Positions 15,196-21,916 of a stretch of DNA of 21,916 nucleotides are shown one piece after another (position 1 is the stretch's first letter; each line of letters starts with the position of its first letter). The translations under genes and the position numbers were made by a program. Where the stretch lies: the NCBI GenBank assembly GCA_900767585.1, contig CAAFZP010000018.1, positions 1 to 21,916 of the forward strand, in the 5' to 3' direction. The DNA is from Lachnospiraceae bacterium. GTDB taxonomy: Bacteria > Bacillota > Clostridia > Lachnospirales > Lachnospiraceae. The notes beneath the pieces were generated by a model. That model was not told the DNA's origin and did no database searches. It saw only the letters and a list, made by a program, of their open reading frames with translations.

Positions 15196-15582
15196 ATGAT
15201 GAAGATAGAGCATATTGCGATGTATGTGCAGGATCTGGAAAAAACAAGAGATTTTTTCGTGAAATATTTTGCAGCAAAGTCCAATGCCATGTATCATAAT
15301 CCAAATACAGATTTTAAGTCTTATTTCTTGTCCTTTGACGATGGGGCACGGCTGGAAATCATGCAGAAGCCGGGTGTGGAAGCACAGACAGAGAACCAGA
15401 TGCGGACAGGATTTATCCATGTGGCAATCAGTGTCGGAAGCAAAGAACAGGTAGATAAGCTGACAGAAACACTGAAGCAGGATGGATATACGGTGACAAG
15501 CGGTCCACGTACAACCGGTGACGGATATTATGAAAGCTGTGTTGTAGCGGTGGAAGGAAATCTGATTGAGATTACGGTGTGA
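15196..15582 (+). CDS. VOC-superfamily protein, glyoxalase I-like
   Basis: This 128-aa protein has the two beta-alpha-beta-beta-beta units of the vicinal oxygen chelate superfamily. The four glyoxalase I metal ligands are in place: H6 (IEHIA), E54 (ARLEIM), H75 (FIHVAI) and E125 (LIEITV). A lactoylglutathione-lyase-like activity on methylglyoxal adducts is possible, but the family also contains dioxygenases and resistance proteins, so the substrate is left open. AGGAAGG stands 8 nt before the ATG. It is the last gene of the string and is followed by a hairpin. Confidence 0.88.
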   Translation: MMKIEHIAMYVQDLEKTRDFFVKYFAAKSNAMYHNPNTDFKSYFLSFDDGARLEIMQKPGVEAQTENQMRTGFIHVAISVGSKEQVDKLTETLKQDGYTVTSGPRTTGDGYYESCVVAVEGNLIEITV

Positions 15583-15591
15583 CGTAGTTGG

Positions 15592-15620
15592 TTGACATGG
15601 AAAAAACAGGATGGTACAAT
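15592..15620 (+). promoter_or_regulatory. Near-consensus promoter of the HipBA-type operon
   Basis: A perfect TTGACA (15592-15597) and TACAAT (15615-15620) are separated by 17 bp. Transcription would start near 15627, inside operator copy 1, which fits repression by promoter blocking. Confidence 0.8.
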
Positions 15621-15655
15621 GTAGATAAAATATTATCTATATTGTACCATTTTTA
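15611..15655 (+). terminator. Long palindrome with T run, probable terminator of the VOC gene and operator
   Basis: An 18-bp arm (15611-15628, ATGGTACAATGTAGATAA) pairs with 15633-15650 with one G-U pair and an AATA loop. Four to five T follow. It contains the -10 box of the hipBA promoter and the first operator core, so it may serve both as terminator for the upstream gene and as a repressor site. Confidence 0.7.
15622..15639. promoter_or_regulatory. Palindromic operator copy 1
   Basis: TAGATAA-AATA-TTATCTA, a perfect 7-bp inverted repeat with a 4-bp centre. The same arms recur at 15662-15679. Its placement over the predicted transcription start points to the HipB-like antitoxin as the repressor; this is inference. 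Confidence 0.65.
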
Positions 15656-15661
15656 CATAAA

Positions 15662-15679
15662 TAGATAATATTTTATCTA
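15662..15679. promoter_or_regulatory. Palindromic operator copy 2
   Basis: TAGATAA-TATT-TTATCTA, with arms identical to copy 1 and 40 bp further on, roughly four helical turns. It ends 39 bases before the antitoxin start codon. Confidence 0.65.
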
Positions 15680-15718
15680 TAATAGACATAGGTAATAATA
15701 AGTAGGAGCGGTAAAAAA

Positions 15719-15997
15719 GTGGAAGAATTTGTGTGGGAGACAGCAGAAGAATTGGATATGGCACTGGCCAAACGGATAAAAAATATCCGTAAGCGTCGCT
15801 CAATTTCGCAACAGGAGCTTGCAGATCGAAGTGGTGTCAGTTATGGTTCTGTCAAACGATTTGAGACAACCGGACAGATATCGTTGCTGGCTCTTACAAA
15901 AATCGCAATGGCGCTCGATGTAGCAGATGAACTGCGAGGCATATTTACACAGGTGCCGTACCGGAATATTCAGGAGGTTATAAATGAGACAAAATAA
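15719..15997 (+). CDS. hipB: HipB-like XRE-family antitoxin
   Basis: This 92-aa DNA-binding protein begins with a GTG, set by AGGAG at 15704-15708 ten nt upstream. A helix-turn-helix of the XRE family occupies about residues 17-72 (IRKRRSISQQELADRSGVSYGSVKRFETTG). It ends with a short helical tail that likely contacts its partner. As in HipB systems it is upstream of, and overlaps by 14 nt, a HipA-type kinase gene. It should neutralise that toxin and repress the operon by binding the two palindromes ahead of it. The gene symbol is by analogy. Confidence 0.85.
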   Translation: MEEFVWETAEELDMALAKRIKNIRKRRSISQQELADRSGVSYGSVKRFETTGQISLLALTKIAMALDVADELRGIFTQVPYRNIQEVINETK

Positions 15998-17114
15998 TAT
16001 ACTCCAGGTATTTTATGATGACAGACAAGTTGGAACACTGGTTTTAAATGCAGATCATAAAGTAGCATTTGAATATACGGATACATGGCTGGAGGAAGGA
16101 TTTTCGATCAGCCCATTTCATCTGCCATTAAAAAGACAGGTATTTGTCCCGACGAAAAATTATTTTGATGGATTGTTTGGTGTTTTTGCGGATAGTCTGC
16201 CGGATGCATGGGGACGCTTGCTGTTAGATCGTATGCTTCAGAAAAATGAACAGGATAGAGATACTTTGACTGTTTTAGACCGGTTGGCAATTGTGGGTGA
16301 TTCAGGCATGGGTGCATTGACCTATCGTCCACAAAGGGAAATGAAGTATGATATAGAACCGGATAATCTGGATATACTTGCAGAACAGTGCCGCAAGATT
16401 TTAAATACGGAATATTCCGAGAAACTGGATGAATTGTATGCATTGGGCGGAACGAGTGGTGGCGCCAGACCTAAAATCTTTACACAGGTAGATGGAGAAG
16501 ATTGGATTATTAAGTTCCCGGCGCATGTAGATCCGATCAACGTCGGAAAGATGGAATATGATTATGCGTGTTGTGCCGGAAAATGTGGGATTACAATGAC
16601 AGAGACAAGGCTGTTTCCATCTGATAAATGTAAAGGATATTTTGGAACAAAGCGTTATGACAGGGAAAGAAAAGACGGAAAATTATATCGTTACCATGTT
16701 ATCACTGCATCGGCATTGTTAGAGGTGTCGCATGAGATACCGAGTCTGGATTATAATGAATTGATGAAGCTTACTAAGATTCTGACGAAAGATCGTGATG
16801 TGGAGCAGATGTACCGGCGTATGTGTTTTAATGTATTTGCACATAACAGGGATGATCATTCAAAGAATTTTTCCTATATTTATGATGAGGAACATACAAG
16901 GTGGGAGCTTGCTCCGGCGTATGATCTGACGTATAGCAACACCTATTATGGCGAACATACAACAACTGTGAATGGAAATGGAAGAAATCCCGGACTTGCG
17001 GATCTGGTTGCCGTTGGAGAAAAGGCAGGGATGAAGAAAAATATATGCAAAGAAATTGCTGAACAGATTGAAGCGATTGTACACGATATGCTGAGAGATT
17101 ATCTAAAATTATAA
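15984..17114 (+). CDS. hipA: HipA-family serine/threonine kinase toxin
   Basis: This 376-aa protein is of the HipA fold. Known members phosphorylate translation targets such as glutamyl-tRNA synthetase and induce dormancy. The N-terminal couple_hipA-like domain is complete (about residues 5-110). The kinase part has a glycine-rich loop GGTSGGARPK (155-164; S158 is a candidate autophosphorylation site), ATP-contacting K177 in WIIKFPA, the catalytic segment HNRDDHSKNF (287-296, D290 as likely base) and D314 in LAPAYDLTYS. It is somewhat shorter than E. coli HipA. AGGAGG lies 6 nt before the ATG. All catalytic residues look intact, so it appears active. Its cellular target cannot be inferred. 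Confidence 0.9.
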   Translation: MRQNNILQVFYDDRQVGTLVLNADHKVAFEYTDTWLEEGFSISPFHLPLKRQVFVPTKNYFDGLFGVFADSLPDAWGRLLLDRMLQKNEQDRDTLTVLDRLAIVGDSGMGALTYRPQREMKYDIEPDNLDILAEQCRKILNTEYSEKLDELYALGGTSGGARPKIFTQVDGEDWIIKFPAHVDPINVGKMEYDYACCAGKCGITMTETRLFPSDKCKGYFGTKRYDRERKDGKLYRYHVITASALLEVSHEIPSLDYNELMKLTKILTKDRDVEQMYRRMCFNVFAHNRDDHSKNFSYIYDEEHTRWELAPAYDLTYSNTYYGEHTTTVNGNGRNPGLADLVAVGEKAGMKKNICKEIAEQIEAIVHDMLRDYLKL

Positions 17115-17175
17115 TGATAGAAAACCTCATTTTGCACATACTATCGGAAACGAAAAAAGATAGGAGATGTGGAAG

Positions 17176-17652
17176 ATGGAACGGACAGCAACACAGTGTA
17201 TCACCTATGGGTTATACATGTTATCGACGGTGTGGGAGAAAAAAGCAAATGGCTGTATCATTGATACATGTATGCAGATCAGCCACGAGCCGGTACAGAT
17301 TGCAATTGCGGTTTCCAATCAGAGTTATACATGTGAGTTACTCAAAAAGAGTGGGATATTTGCTGTCAGTATCTTAGATGAGACATGCACCTTCGAGACG
17401 ATCAAGCATTTTGGATATCAGTCTGGAAGAGATGTTGATAAAATGAAAACACTGGAACTTCCGGTCAATGAACAGGGAATCCCGTATCTCGGATGGCAGA
17501 GCGTGGCGATGCTTGGAGCGACGGTGACAGAGAAGATATCTTGTGGTTCCCATACGTTATTTATCGGAACTGTGACCAAATCAAAGATACTGAGTGAGAA
17601 AGAACCGCTCACGTATGCAGAGTATCAGAGAAGAGTGAAGATGTACACATGA
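17176..17652 (+). CDS. Flavin reductase-like FMN-binding protein
   Basis: This 158-aa protein resembles the flavin-reductase-like (DIM6/NTAB, split-barrel) family that binds FMN. The N-terminal segment YGLYMLSTVWEKKANGCIIDT is typical, as is the later strand HTLFIGTV near residue 128. In anaerobes these proteins often transfer electrons or act on oxygen species, sometimes fused to rubredoxin. No rubredoxin part is present here. ATG 17176 is preferred because AGGAG (17162-17166) stands 9 nt upstream; ATG 17167 abuts it. It sits 61 nt after hipA on the same strand and may be read through from it, but no functional link is evident. Confidence 0.8.
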   Translation: MERTATQCITYGLYMLSTVWEKKANGCIIDTCMQISHEPVQIAIAVSNQSYTCELLKKSGIFAVSILDETCTFETIKHFGYQSGRDVDKMKTLELPVNEQGIPYLGWQSVAMLGATVTEKISCGSHTLFIGTVTKSKILSEKEPLTYAEYQRRVKMYT

Positions 17653-17690
17653 CAAAGGGGAGTGGCTTTACAGCCATTCCCCTTTTGTCA
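17650..17690. terminator. Bidirectional intrinsic terminator between convergent genes
   Basis: An 11-bp core stem (GGGGAGTGGCT and AGCCATTCCCC) with loop TTAC is flanked by AAA and TTTT runs, so it can work in both directions. It extends to a nearly 18-bp stem. The stop codon of the flavin reductase gene is on the left arm and that of purA is in the loop. Confidence 0.85.
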
Positions 17691-18969
17691 GGTATTGATT
17701 TCGTTCCGCACCGACGGAGATAAATTGTATCTCGTGATCAAGCAGTTTTTCGATCGTTTCTATATATCGTTTTGCATTGTCCGGCAGTTCATCATAAGAA
17801 CGGCAATGCGAGATATCCTGCTGCCAGCCAGGAACGATATCGATGACGGGCAGGAGATTATCCATATTATCTGTTGGGTCAAAATCCTTAATATGTTTCG
17901 TGTGCTGCAGGTATTCTGTGATAATCGGAATTTCCTTCATGGAGCTTAATACATCCAGTTTTGTCAGGGCAATCCGGTCTGCGTTCTGACATTGGAGTCC
18001 GTAACGGCTGGCAACGGCATCAAAAGGACCGACACGTCTTGGACGTCCGGTTGCCGCACCATATTCATTGCCGGCACGGCGAAGATCGTCTTTCCATGAT
18101 TCGGACATTGCTTTCTCTGCGGTAAATGGACCGGCACCGACACAGGTTGAGTATGCTTTCAGAACACCTACCACATGGGAGAGTGGGGCACCGGGGATTC
18201 CGGCACCGATTGGACCATAGGCTGAGATCGTGGATGAACTGGATGTATAAGGGAATATGCCATAGTCAATATCACGCATGGCACCAAGCTGTGCCTCCAA
18301 AAGCACCTTTTTATTGTCTGCAAGGGCGTCTCTTAAGAATGCACCGGTGTCGCAGATGTATGCGGAGAATGCTGCCGCTTGTTTTTCACACCAGGAAAGC
18401 AGTGCCGGATAGGACATTGGCTCCTGATGGTAGCAGCCGGAAAGTTCCATGTTTTTTGCATCCAGCATCATGTGCAACCGGTTGTGTATATAGCCTTCAT
18501 TCAGATGAAGCAGATCGCCAAGACGGAGCGTTTTTTTTCTATATTTGTCGCTGTAAGCATAGGCGATACCGCGGCGCGTGGAACCGAAGGCGGAACCATC
18601 TTTTTCCAGTCGGGCTTCCTCTAGTTCATCTTGCACCCGGTGCCAGGGCATAGAGATCGTTGCGCGTTTGGAAAGCTTTAGATTTTCTGGTGTGATAGGA
18701 ATTCCTTTCCCTCGCAGCGCCTCGATTTCCTTCGTGAGATGCTCTAAGTCAATGACCATTCCATCCCCTAAAACACATGTGACATCCGGATGCAGAATCC
18801 CGGATGGAAGCAGATTTAATACATATTTATCACGACCAACAACGACGGTGTGACCGGCGTTATTTCCGCCTTGATAGCGGACAACGATATCCGCCTGCTC
18901 TGCTAATAGATCGATGACACGCCCTTTTCCTTCGTCACCCCAGTTGATACCTGTTACGGCTGTAAGCAT
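17668..18969 (-). CDS. purA: Adenylosuccinate synthase, clostridial subtype
   Basis: This enzyme joins IMP and aspartate with GTP to make adenylosuccinate, the first committed step to AMP. The 433-aa protein has the P-loop-like INWGDEGKGR with the catalytic Asp, NAGHTV with the catalytic His, and GSTRRGIAYAYSDKY in the IMP-binding region. It also has LLEAQLGAMRDIDYGIFPYTSSSS, GRPRRVGPFDA and TKLDVL. Several of these differ from the E. coli form (for example EAQLGA instead of EGAQGT), as in clostridial members. The catalytic Asp is present, so it is not the phage PurZ type. AAGGAGG lies 7 nt before the ATG. The exporter gene upstream ends 36 nt away, so the two are probably cotranscribed. Confidence 0.95.
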   Translation of the reverse strand: MLTAVTGINWGDEGKGRVIDLLAEQADIVVRYQGGNNAGHTVVVGRDKYVLNLLPSGILHPDVTCVLGDGMVIDLEHLTKEIEALRGKGIPITPENLKLSKRATISMPWHRVQDELEEARLEKDGSAFGSTRRGIAYAYSDKYRKKTLRLGDLLHLNEGYIHNRLHMMLDAKNMELSGCYHQEPMSYPALLSWCEKQAAAFSAYICDTGAFLRDALADNKKVLLEAQLGAMRDIDYGIFPYTSSSSTISAYGPIGAGIPGAPLSHVVGVLKAYSTCVGAGPFTAEKAMSESWKDDLRRAGNEYGAATGRPRRVGPFDAVASRYGLQCQNADRIALTKLDVLSSMKEIPIITEYLQHTKHIKDFDPTDNMDNLLPVIDIVPGWQQDISHCRSYDELPDNAKRYIETIEKLLDHEIQFISVGAERNQYLTKGEWL

Positions 18970-19005
18970 TTGTTTGTCCTCCTTTGTTTGGTAAGGTAAT
19001 TTATG

Positions 19006-20364
19006 TTATGTGCAGTACCGGAATGTGCGGTCAGTCAGAATTCTTGCAAAGATCAGACCGAGTGGAAGTGCAATGATGATCATAATTGCAGATGTAAACC
19101 ACGAGACCGCTTCGGTAAGAGACATAATGCCAAAGTTATAAATTGCACGATATAAGTAAAGTCCCGGAACCATAATAACGATGGAAGGAACTGTAAGTGA
19201 AATCCTTGGATATCCATGATTCTGCTTTATAAAGGATGCAAGCAGTCCTGCTGTCAGTGCCCCAAGAAATGCAGCCACAGCGGCAGGAATTCCACAATGG
19301 TCTACGAGCTCCAGACGGAGTGTATTTGCGACAGCACCAATCATTGCAGCCGTACATGCCATTGAAACAGAACTGTTGAACATCAGGGAAAATCCGAATA
19401 CACCACAGAAGCTGGTAATCATCCGGAGTATAAAATGTACCCATACATTGATATGCATGTCTGCGAAAGACAGTGGCTGCAAATGTAACAGCAAAGCCAT
19501 GATCCATGCAGACATGGTTGCAACCAAAACGATAATAATGGAATAAGTCAGTCGTTCCAGTCCGGAACGGAGATCCAGCTTTGCAAGGTCAATGCCGCTT
19601 GTAATAAATGGAAATCCTGGGATGATAAACAGGATAGAGCATATATAACCCGCTTCGTTCACCGCGGCTACATGGAACAGCATTTCGGCAAGCTTCAGAC
19701 AGATCGTGTAGATCAGACAGGCAGCCGAGATAGAAGCAGCAATGTTTAGAAATAAGGTAAAATGATGCTTGATCAGTTTTGTTCGTATGATATTACCAAC
19801 ACCTGCAGCAATAAATGCAAGAATCATTTCCACGGGGCCGCCACCGAGCAGAAATGTAAATGCACAGCAGGCGAGTGCTGCTGCAAGTCCTAATTTGACA
19901 GGAGAGTAAAGCGCATGGATTCTCTCGATTTCGTCGAGCCTTTTATGGATTTCTTCACCGGTCAGATGGGCTTCGATATTCGGAAAGCTGTCGACGAAAC
20001 GCTCCATTCGGTAAAGCTTGGATGTGTTTACACCTGTATTTGCAATACTTAAGGATTGGGATACGCAATCATTTCCATCAAAACAGTTAAACTCAATGGA
20101 CATCAGACCGACATCGACCGTGCATGTTACACCGAGTTCTTTGGAAAGCTTGTTCATGGATGTACGGACACGCCATGCTCCGGTTCCACAGGAAAGCAGG
20201 ATCAGACCGACACGACCGATGACGGATGCTTTTTCAATCAATCCCGCATCGGAGATAAGCACGTTGCTGTCATCACCGGTATAATCATGCCAGGGGATTT
20301 CCATGTGATTTTTTTCCATAATATCAACATAGGAAGTTGAGATCGGATCAGTGTTCTTCTTCAT
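19006..20364 (-). CDS. ThrE-type threonine/serine exporter family protein
   Basis: This 452-aa membrane protein has an N-terminal cytoplasmic ThrE domain (about residues 35-150). Ten or so membrane segments follow, covering both the DUF1212-like half and the C-terminal DUF3815-like half, so it is a fused single-chain exporter. Motifs seen are FIIPGFPFITSGIDLAKLDLRSGLERL (around 245-271), and LVDHCGIPAAVAAFLGA and TVPSIVIMVPGLYLYRA in the C-terminal half. It would export threonine, serine or related amino acids with a proton gradient; the exact substrate is unknown. It overlaps the preceding gene by 17 nt, with AGAGG 9 nt before its ATG, which suggests translational coupling. It precedes purA. 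Confidence 0.88.
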   Translation of the reverse strand: MKKNTDPISTSYVDIMEKNHMEIPWHDYTGDDSNVLISDAGLIEKASVIGRVGLILLSCGTGAWRVRTSMNKLSKELGVTCTVDVGLMSIEFNCFDGNDCVSQSLSIANTGVNTSKLYRMERFVDSFPNIEAHLTGEEIHKRLDEIERIHALYSPVKLGLAAALACCAFTFLLGGGPVEMILAFIAAGVGNIIRTKLIKHHFTLFLNIAASISAACLIYTICLKLAEMLFHVAAVNEAGYICSILFIIPGFPFITSGIDLAKLDLRSGLERLTYSIIIVLVATMSAWIMALLLHLQPLSFADMHINVWVHFILRMITSFCGVFGFSLMFNSSVSMACTAAMIGAVANTLRLELVDHCGIPAAVAAFLGALTAGLLASFIKQNHGYPRISLTVPSIVIMVPGLYLYRAIYNFGIMSLTEAVSWFTSAIMIIIALPLGLIFARILTDRTFRYCT

Positions 20365-21127
20365 ATAATATCGCCTCTGCTTTTGTAATATGCCGTTTTA
20401 GATTATTCAAAAAAACGGAATTTGGCAGGAAGATTCCAAGCTCGTCAAAATGCTCATTGTGTTCGAGCAGAGTATCCTGTCCGTAAAATACAAATGCCAT
20501 CGGGAGTTCCTTCTCCAGCTTTACCATCAGATCCCAGACTGCGGAATAGGCTTCTGCTTCGGTTTCTTTTTGCTTGATCGTGTCTGGAAGCTCGCGAATC
20601 AGGAGAACGCCGGTGCAGGATTCCAGATTTTTCTGCTTGATGTCCATAGAATCAGATGCATATGCGTGGCTGTACCGATAAGCCTGTGCTAAGAACATAT
20701 TTTGTGTTGACCCGATTTCTTTGCATACGTTCTGAAAATGATGATATTCTTTCTCATGAACTGTTTTTTTATATTCGGATAACAGATTTCCTGCTGTATC
20801 TGTCATGATAATCGGGTTTTGCTTCCCATCTGCATTGAACCGGTATGGAATCAGATAGGAATTCCGCAGCAGATCAAACAGTGTATTCTGACAGATTGCC
20901 ATTAGAAATGCAGACAAATCCCGGTTGTGGTATGCATCAAACAGGACATTGGCAAATGTGGATGCAGAAGGGGAATTATCTGTATCGTCATTCAGTGCGA
21001 GAGAATTACAAAAGGTCTCCTGCAGTTTTTCACATGCCCATGGATCATTTAATATTTTCTGGAACAAAACATCTGCATGTTCTTCTCTTGGAAACATCGT
21101 TGTATTTTTCATAATATGCACATCCAT
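20348..21127 (-). CDS. Unrecognised 259-aa protein, first gene of exporter/purA operon
   Basis: I do not recognise this protein. It is hydrophilic, without signal peptide, membrane segment or a clear catalytic motif. Residues 1-50 are helical, and a segment with TFANVLFDAYHNRDLSAFLMAICQNTLFDLLRNSYLIPYRF (about 57-98) looks like a conserved core. The C-terminal third has LVKLEKELPMAFVFYGQDTLLEHNEHFDELGIF. The start at 21127 has no strong ribosome site; ATG 21112 is also in frame and equally weak. Its end overlaps the exporter start. The operon position suggests a regulatory or accessory partner of the exporter, but no function is shown. Confidence 0.7.
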   Translation of the reverse strand: MDVHIMKNTTMFPREEHADVLFQKILNDPWACEKLQETFCNSLALNDDTDNSPSASTFANVLFDAYHNRDLSAFLMAICQNTLFDLLRNSYLIPYRFNADGKQNPIIMTDTAGNLLSEYKKTVHEKEYHHFQNVCKEIGSTQNMFLAQAYRYSHAYASDSMDIKQKNLESCTGVLLIRELPDTIKQKETEAEAYSAVWDLMVKLEKELPMAFVFYGQDTLLEHNEHFDELGIFLPNSVFLNNLKRHITKAEAILYEEEH

Positions 21128-21150
21128 TCTTGCTTTTTCTTTTCGGACAG

Positions 21151-21179
21151 ATTATACTATGCATACAGAAATAAGTAAA
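21151..21179 (-). promoter_or_regulatory. Promoter of the exporter/purA operon
   Basis: Read on the minus strand, TTTACT (21179-21174) and a perfect TATAAT (21156-21151) are 17 bp apart. The predicted start is about 17 bases before the ATG at 21127. Confidence 0.6.
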
Positions 21180-21182
21180 AAG

Positions 21183-21219
21183 TATAATTGATATATTAAA
21201 GATATTACTTTGATATATC
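21183..21219 (+). promoter_or_regulatory. -10 box and direct repeats upstream of the LysR gene
   Basis: TATAAT (21183-21188) is a perfect -10 with a poor -35. Two near-identical 10-mers, TTGATATATT (21188-21197) and TTGATATATC (21210-21219), begin 22 bp apart around the predicted start site, and the second forms the palindrome TGATATATCA (21211-21220). They are candidate LysR binding sites for autoregulation. Confidence 0.45.
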
Positions 21220-21234
21220 AGGATGAGGTGAGGA

Positions 21235-21916
21235 ATGAACGTAAATTTTGAGTATTACAAGATCTTTTATTATGTGGCAAAGTATGAGAATTTTACAAAG
21301 GCAGCCCGCGTATTGGGAAACAGCCAGCCGAATATCACACGTGCGATGAATAGCTTAGAACAGCAGATTCATAGTACACTGTTTGTTAGAACGAACCGTG
21401 GCGTGCAGCTGACGCCGGAGGGACAGCGCCTGTATACGCATGTATCTGCGGCAATGCTGCAGTTATGGGCGGCAGAGGAGGAGCTGACCGACAGTACGGG
21501 ACTGACACATGGAAGTATTGCAATCGGCGCGAGTGAAACCGCCTTGAATATCTATCTGCTGGATAAGCTGAAAGAGTTTCATATGAAATATCCGGGTATA
21601 CGTCTGAAAATCTATAATCACTCAACTCCACAGGCAATCGAGGCAGTGAAAAGTGGAATGATTGATTTTGCGGTCGTGTCAACCCCGGCGGCGGTGGAAG
21701 CCCCGCTCAAGGAAATTGTATTGGAGTCTTTTCAGGAGGTATTAGTCGGAGGAAGAACATTCATGGCGCTTGGAAGCCAGGAGATATCGTTGTGGGAATT
21801 AAAAAATTATCCGCTGATATGTCTTGGACGTGAGACAATGACATTTCAATTTTATAATCAGTTGTTTTTATCATATGGACTGGAACTGTCCCCGGATACG
21901 GAGGTTGCAACGACCG
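21235..21916 (+). CDS. LysR-family transcriptional regulator, 5' part (3' end outside window)
   Basis: A reading frame of 227 codons stays open from ATG 21235 to the window edge. The first 60 residues are the LysR winged helix-turn-helix (YYKIFYYVAKYENFTKAARVLGNSQPNITRAMNSLEQQIHSTLFVRTNRGVQLTPEG). The periplasmic-binding-like effector domain begins near residue 90 (GSIAIGASETALNIYLLDKLKEFHMKYPGIRLKIY). About 290-300 residues are usual, so about a quarter is missing. GAGGTG stands 4-5 nt before the ATG. It is divergent from the exporter/purA operon, the arrangement in which LysR proteins often regulate their neighbour; the effector is unknown. Confidence 0.95.
   Translation, partial: MNVNFEYYKIFYYVAKYENFTKAARVLGNSQPNITRAMNSLEQQIHSTLFVRTNRGVQLTPEGQRLYTHVSAAMLQLWAAEEELTDSTGLTHGSIAIGASETALNIYLLDKLKEFHMKYPGIRLKIYNHSTPQAIEAVKSGMIDFAVVSTPAAVEAPLKEIVLESFQEVLVGGRTFMALGSQEISLWELKNYPLICLGRETMTFQFYNQLFLSYGLELSPDTEVATT

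Noticed and set aside
18126..18653. 175-codon open frame on the plus strand
   Set aside because: It is antisense to purA and its product is rich in Arg, His and Cys with no recognisable pattern.
17668..18969. PurA as a phage-type PurZ (2-aminoadenine synthesis), with the nearby dGTPase as a partner
   Set aside because: The catalytic Asp of WGDEGKG is present, whereas PurZ lacks it, and the dGTPase is 6 kb away on its own transcript.
1..21916. CRISPR arrays, tRNA genes, insertion sequences
   Set aside because: No regularly spaced repeats, no cloverleaf or rRNA-like segments and no transposase motifs were seen on either strand.

Overview
The window looks like chromosome from a gut-type clostridium, most probably a Lachnospiraceae relative. 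The reasons are strong AAGGAGG-type ribosome sites, clostridial-type PurA and pyruvate phosphate dikinase, GNAT-free compact operons, short intrinsic terminators, and many proteins with clostridial flavour. This placement is an inference from gene content and style, not from a marker gene. No tRNA, rRNA, CRISPR array or insertion sequence was found.

Layout. (1) 3-1885: 3' two thirds of pyruvate phosphate dikinase, closed by an intrinsic terminator. (2) 1904-5135: an AT-rich stretch with a short possibly decayed membrane ORF, a membrane-tethered XRE regulator, an overlapping single-pass surface protein and a lipoprotein with its own promoter and terminator. (3) 5137-6152: a cation diffusion facilitator with an altered metal site, then a terminator. 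(4) 6154-10167: three co-directional genes, two unrecognised proteins (319 and 482 aa) and a ClpX-like AAA+ unfoldase without the ClpX zinc finger. This is the best candidate for an undescribed system. (5) 10207-11454, minus strand: an HD-domain dNTP triphosphohydrolase (dGTPase-like). (6) 11699-15582, plus strand: a string of small metabolic genes: a 57-aa DUF3006-like protein, acyl-CoA thioesterase, alanine/glycine:cation symporter, Gfo/Idh/MocA oxidoreductase, thioredoxin and a VOC/glyoxalase-like protein. (7) 15592-17114: a HipB/HipA-type toxin-antitoxin operon with a near-consensus promoter and two copies of a palindromic operator. (8) 17176-17690: a flavin reductase-like protein and a bidirectional terminator. 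(9) 17668-21127, minus strand: an apparent operon of an unknown 259-aa protein, a ThrE-type exporter and adenylosuccinate synthase. (10) 21235 to the end: the 5' part of a LysR regulator, divergent from that operon.

How the genes may work together: regions 4 and 7 are the self-contained accessory modules. In region 4 the ATPase keeps Walker A and B, an arginine finger, sensor 2 and an LGF tripeptide at the position of the ClpP-docking loop of ClpX. A dedicated unfoldase working with two novel partners is therefore plausible, but this is inference. In region 7 the antitoxin probably represses its own operon through the two TAGATAA-N4-TTATCTA sites. In region 9/10 the LysR regulator is positioned to control the divergent exporter/purA operon and itself.
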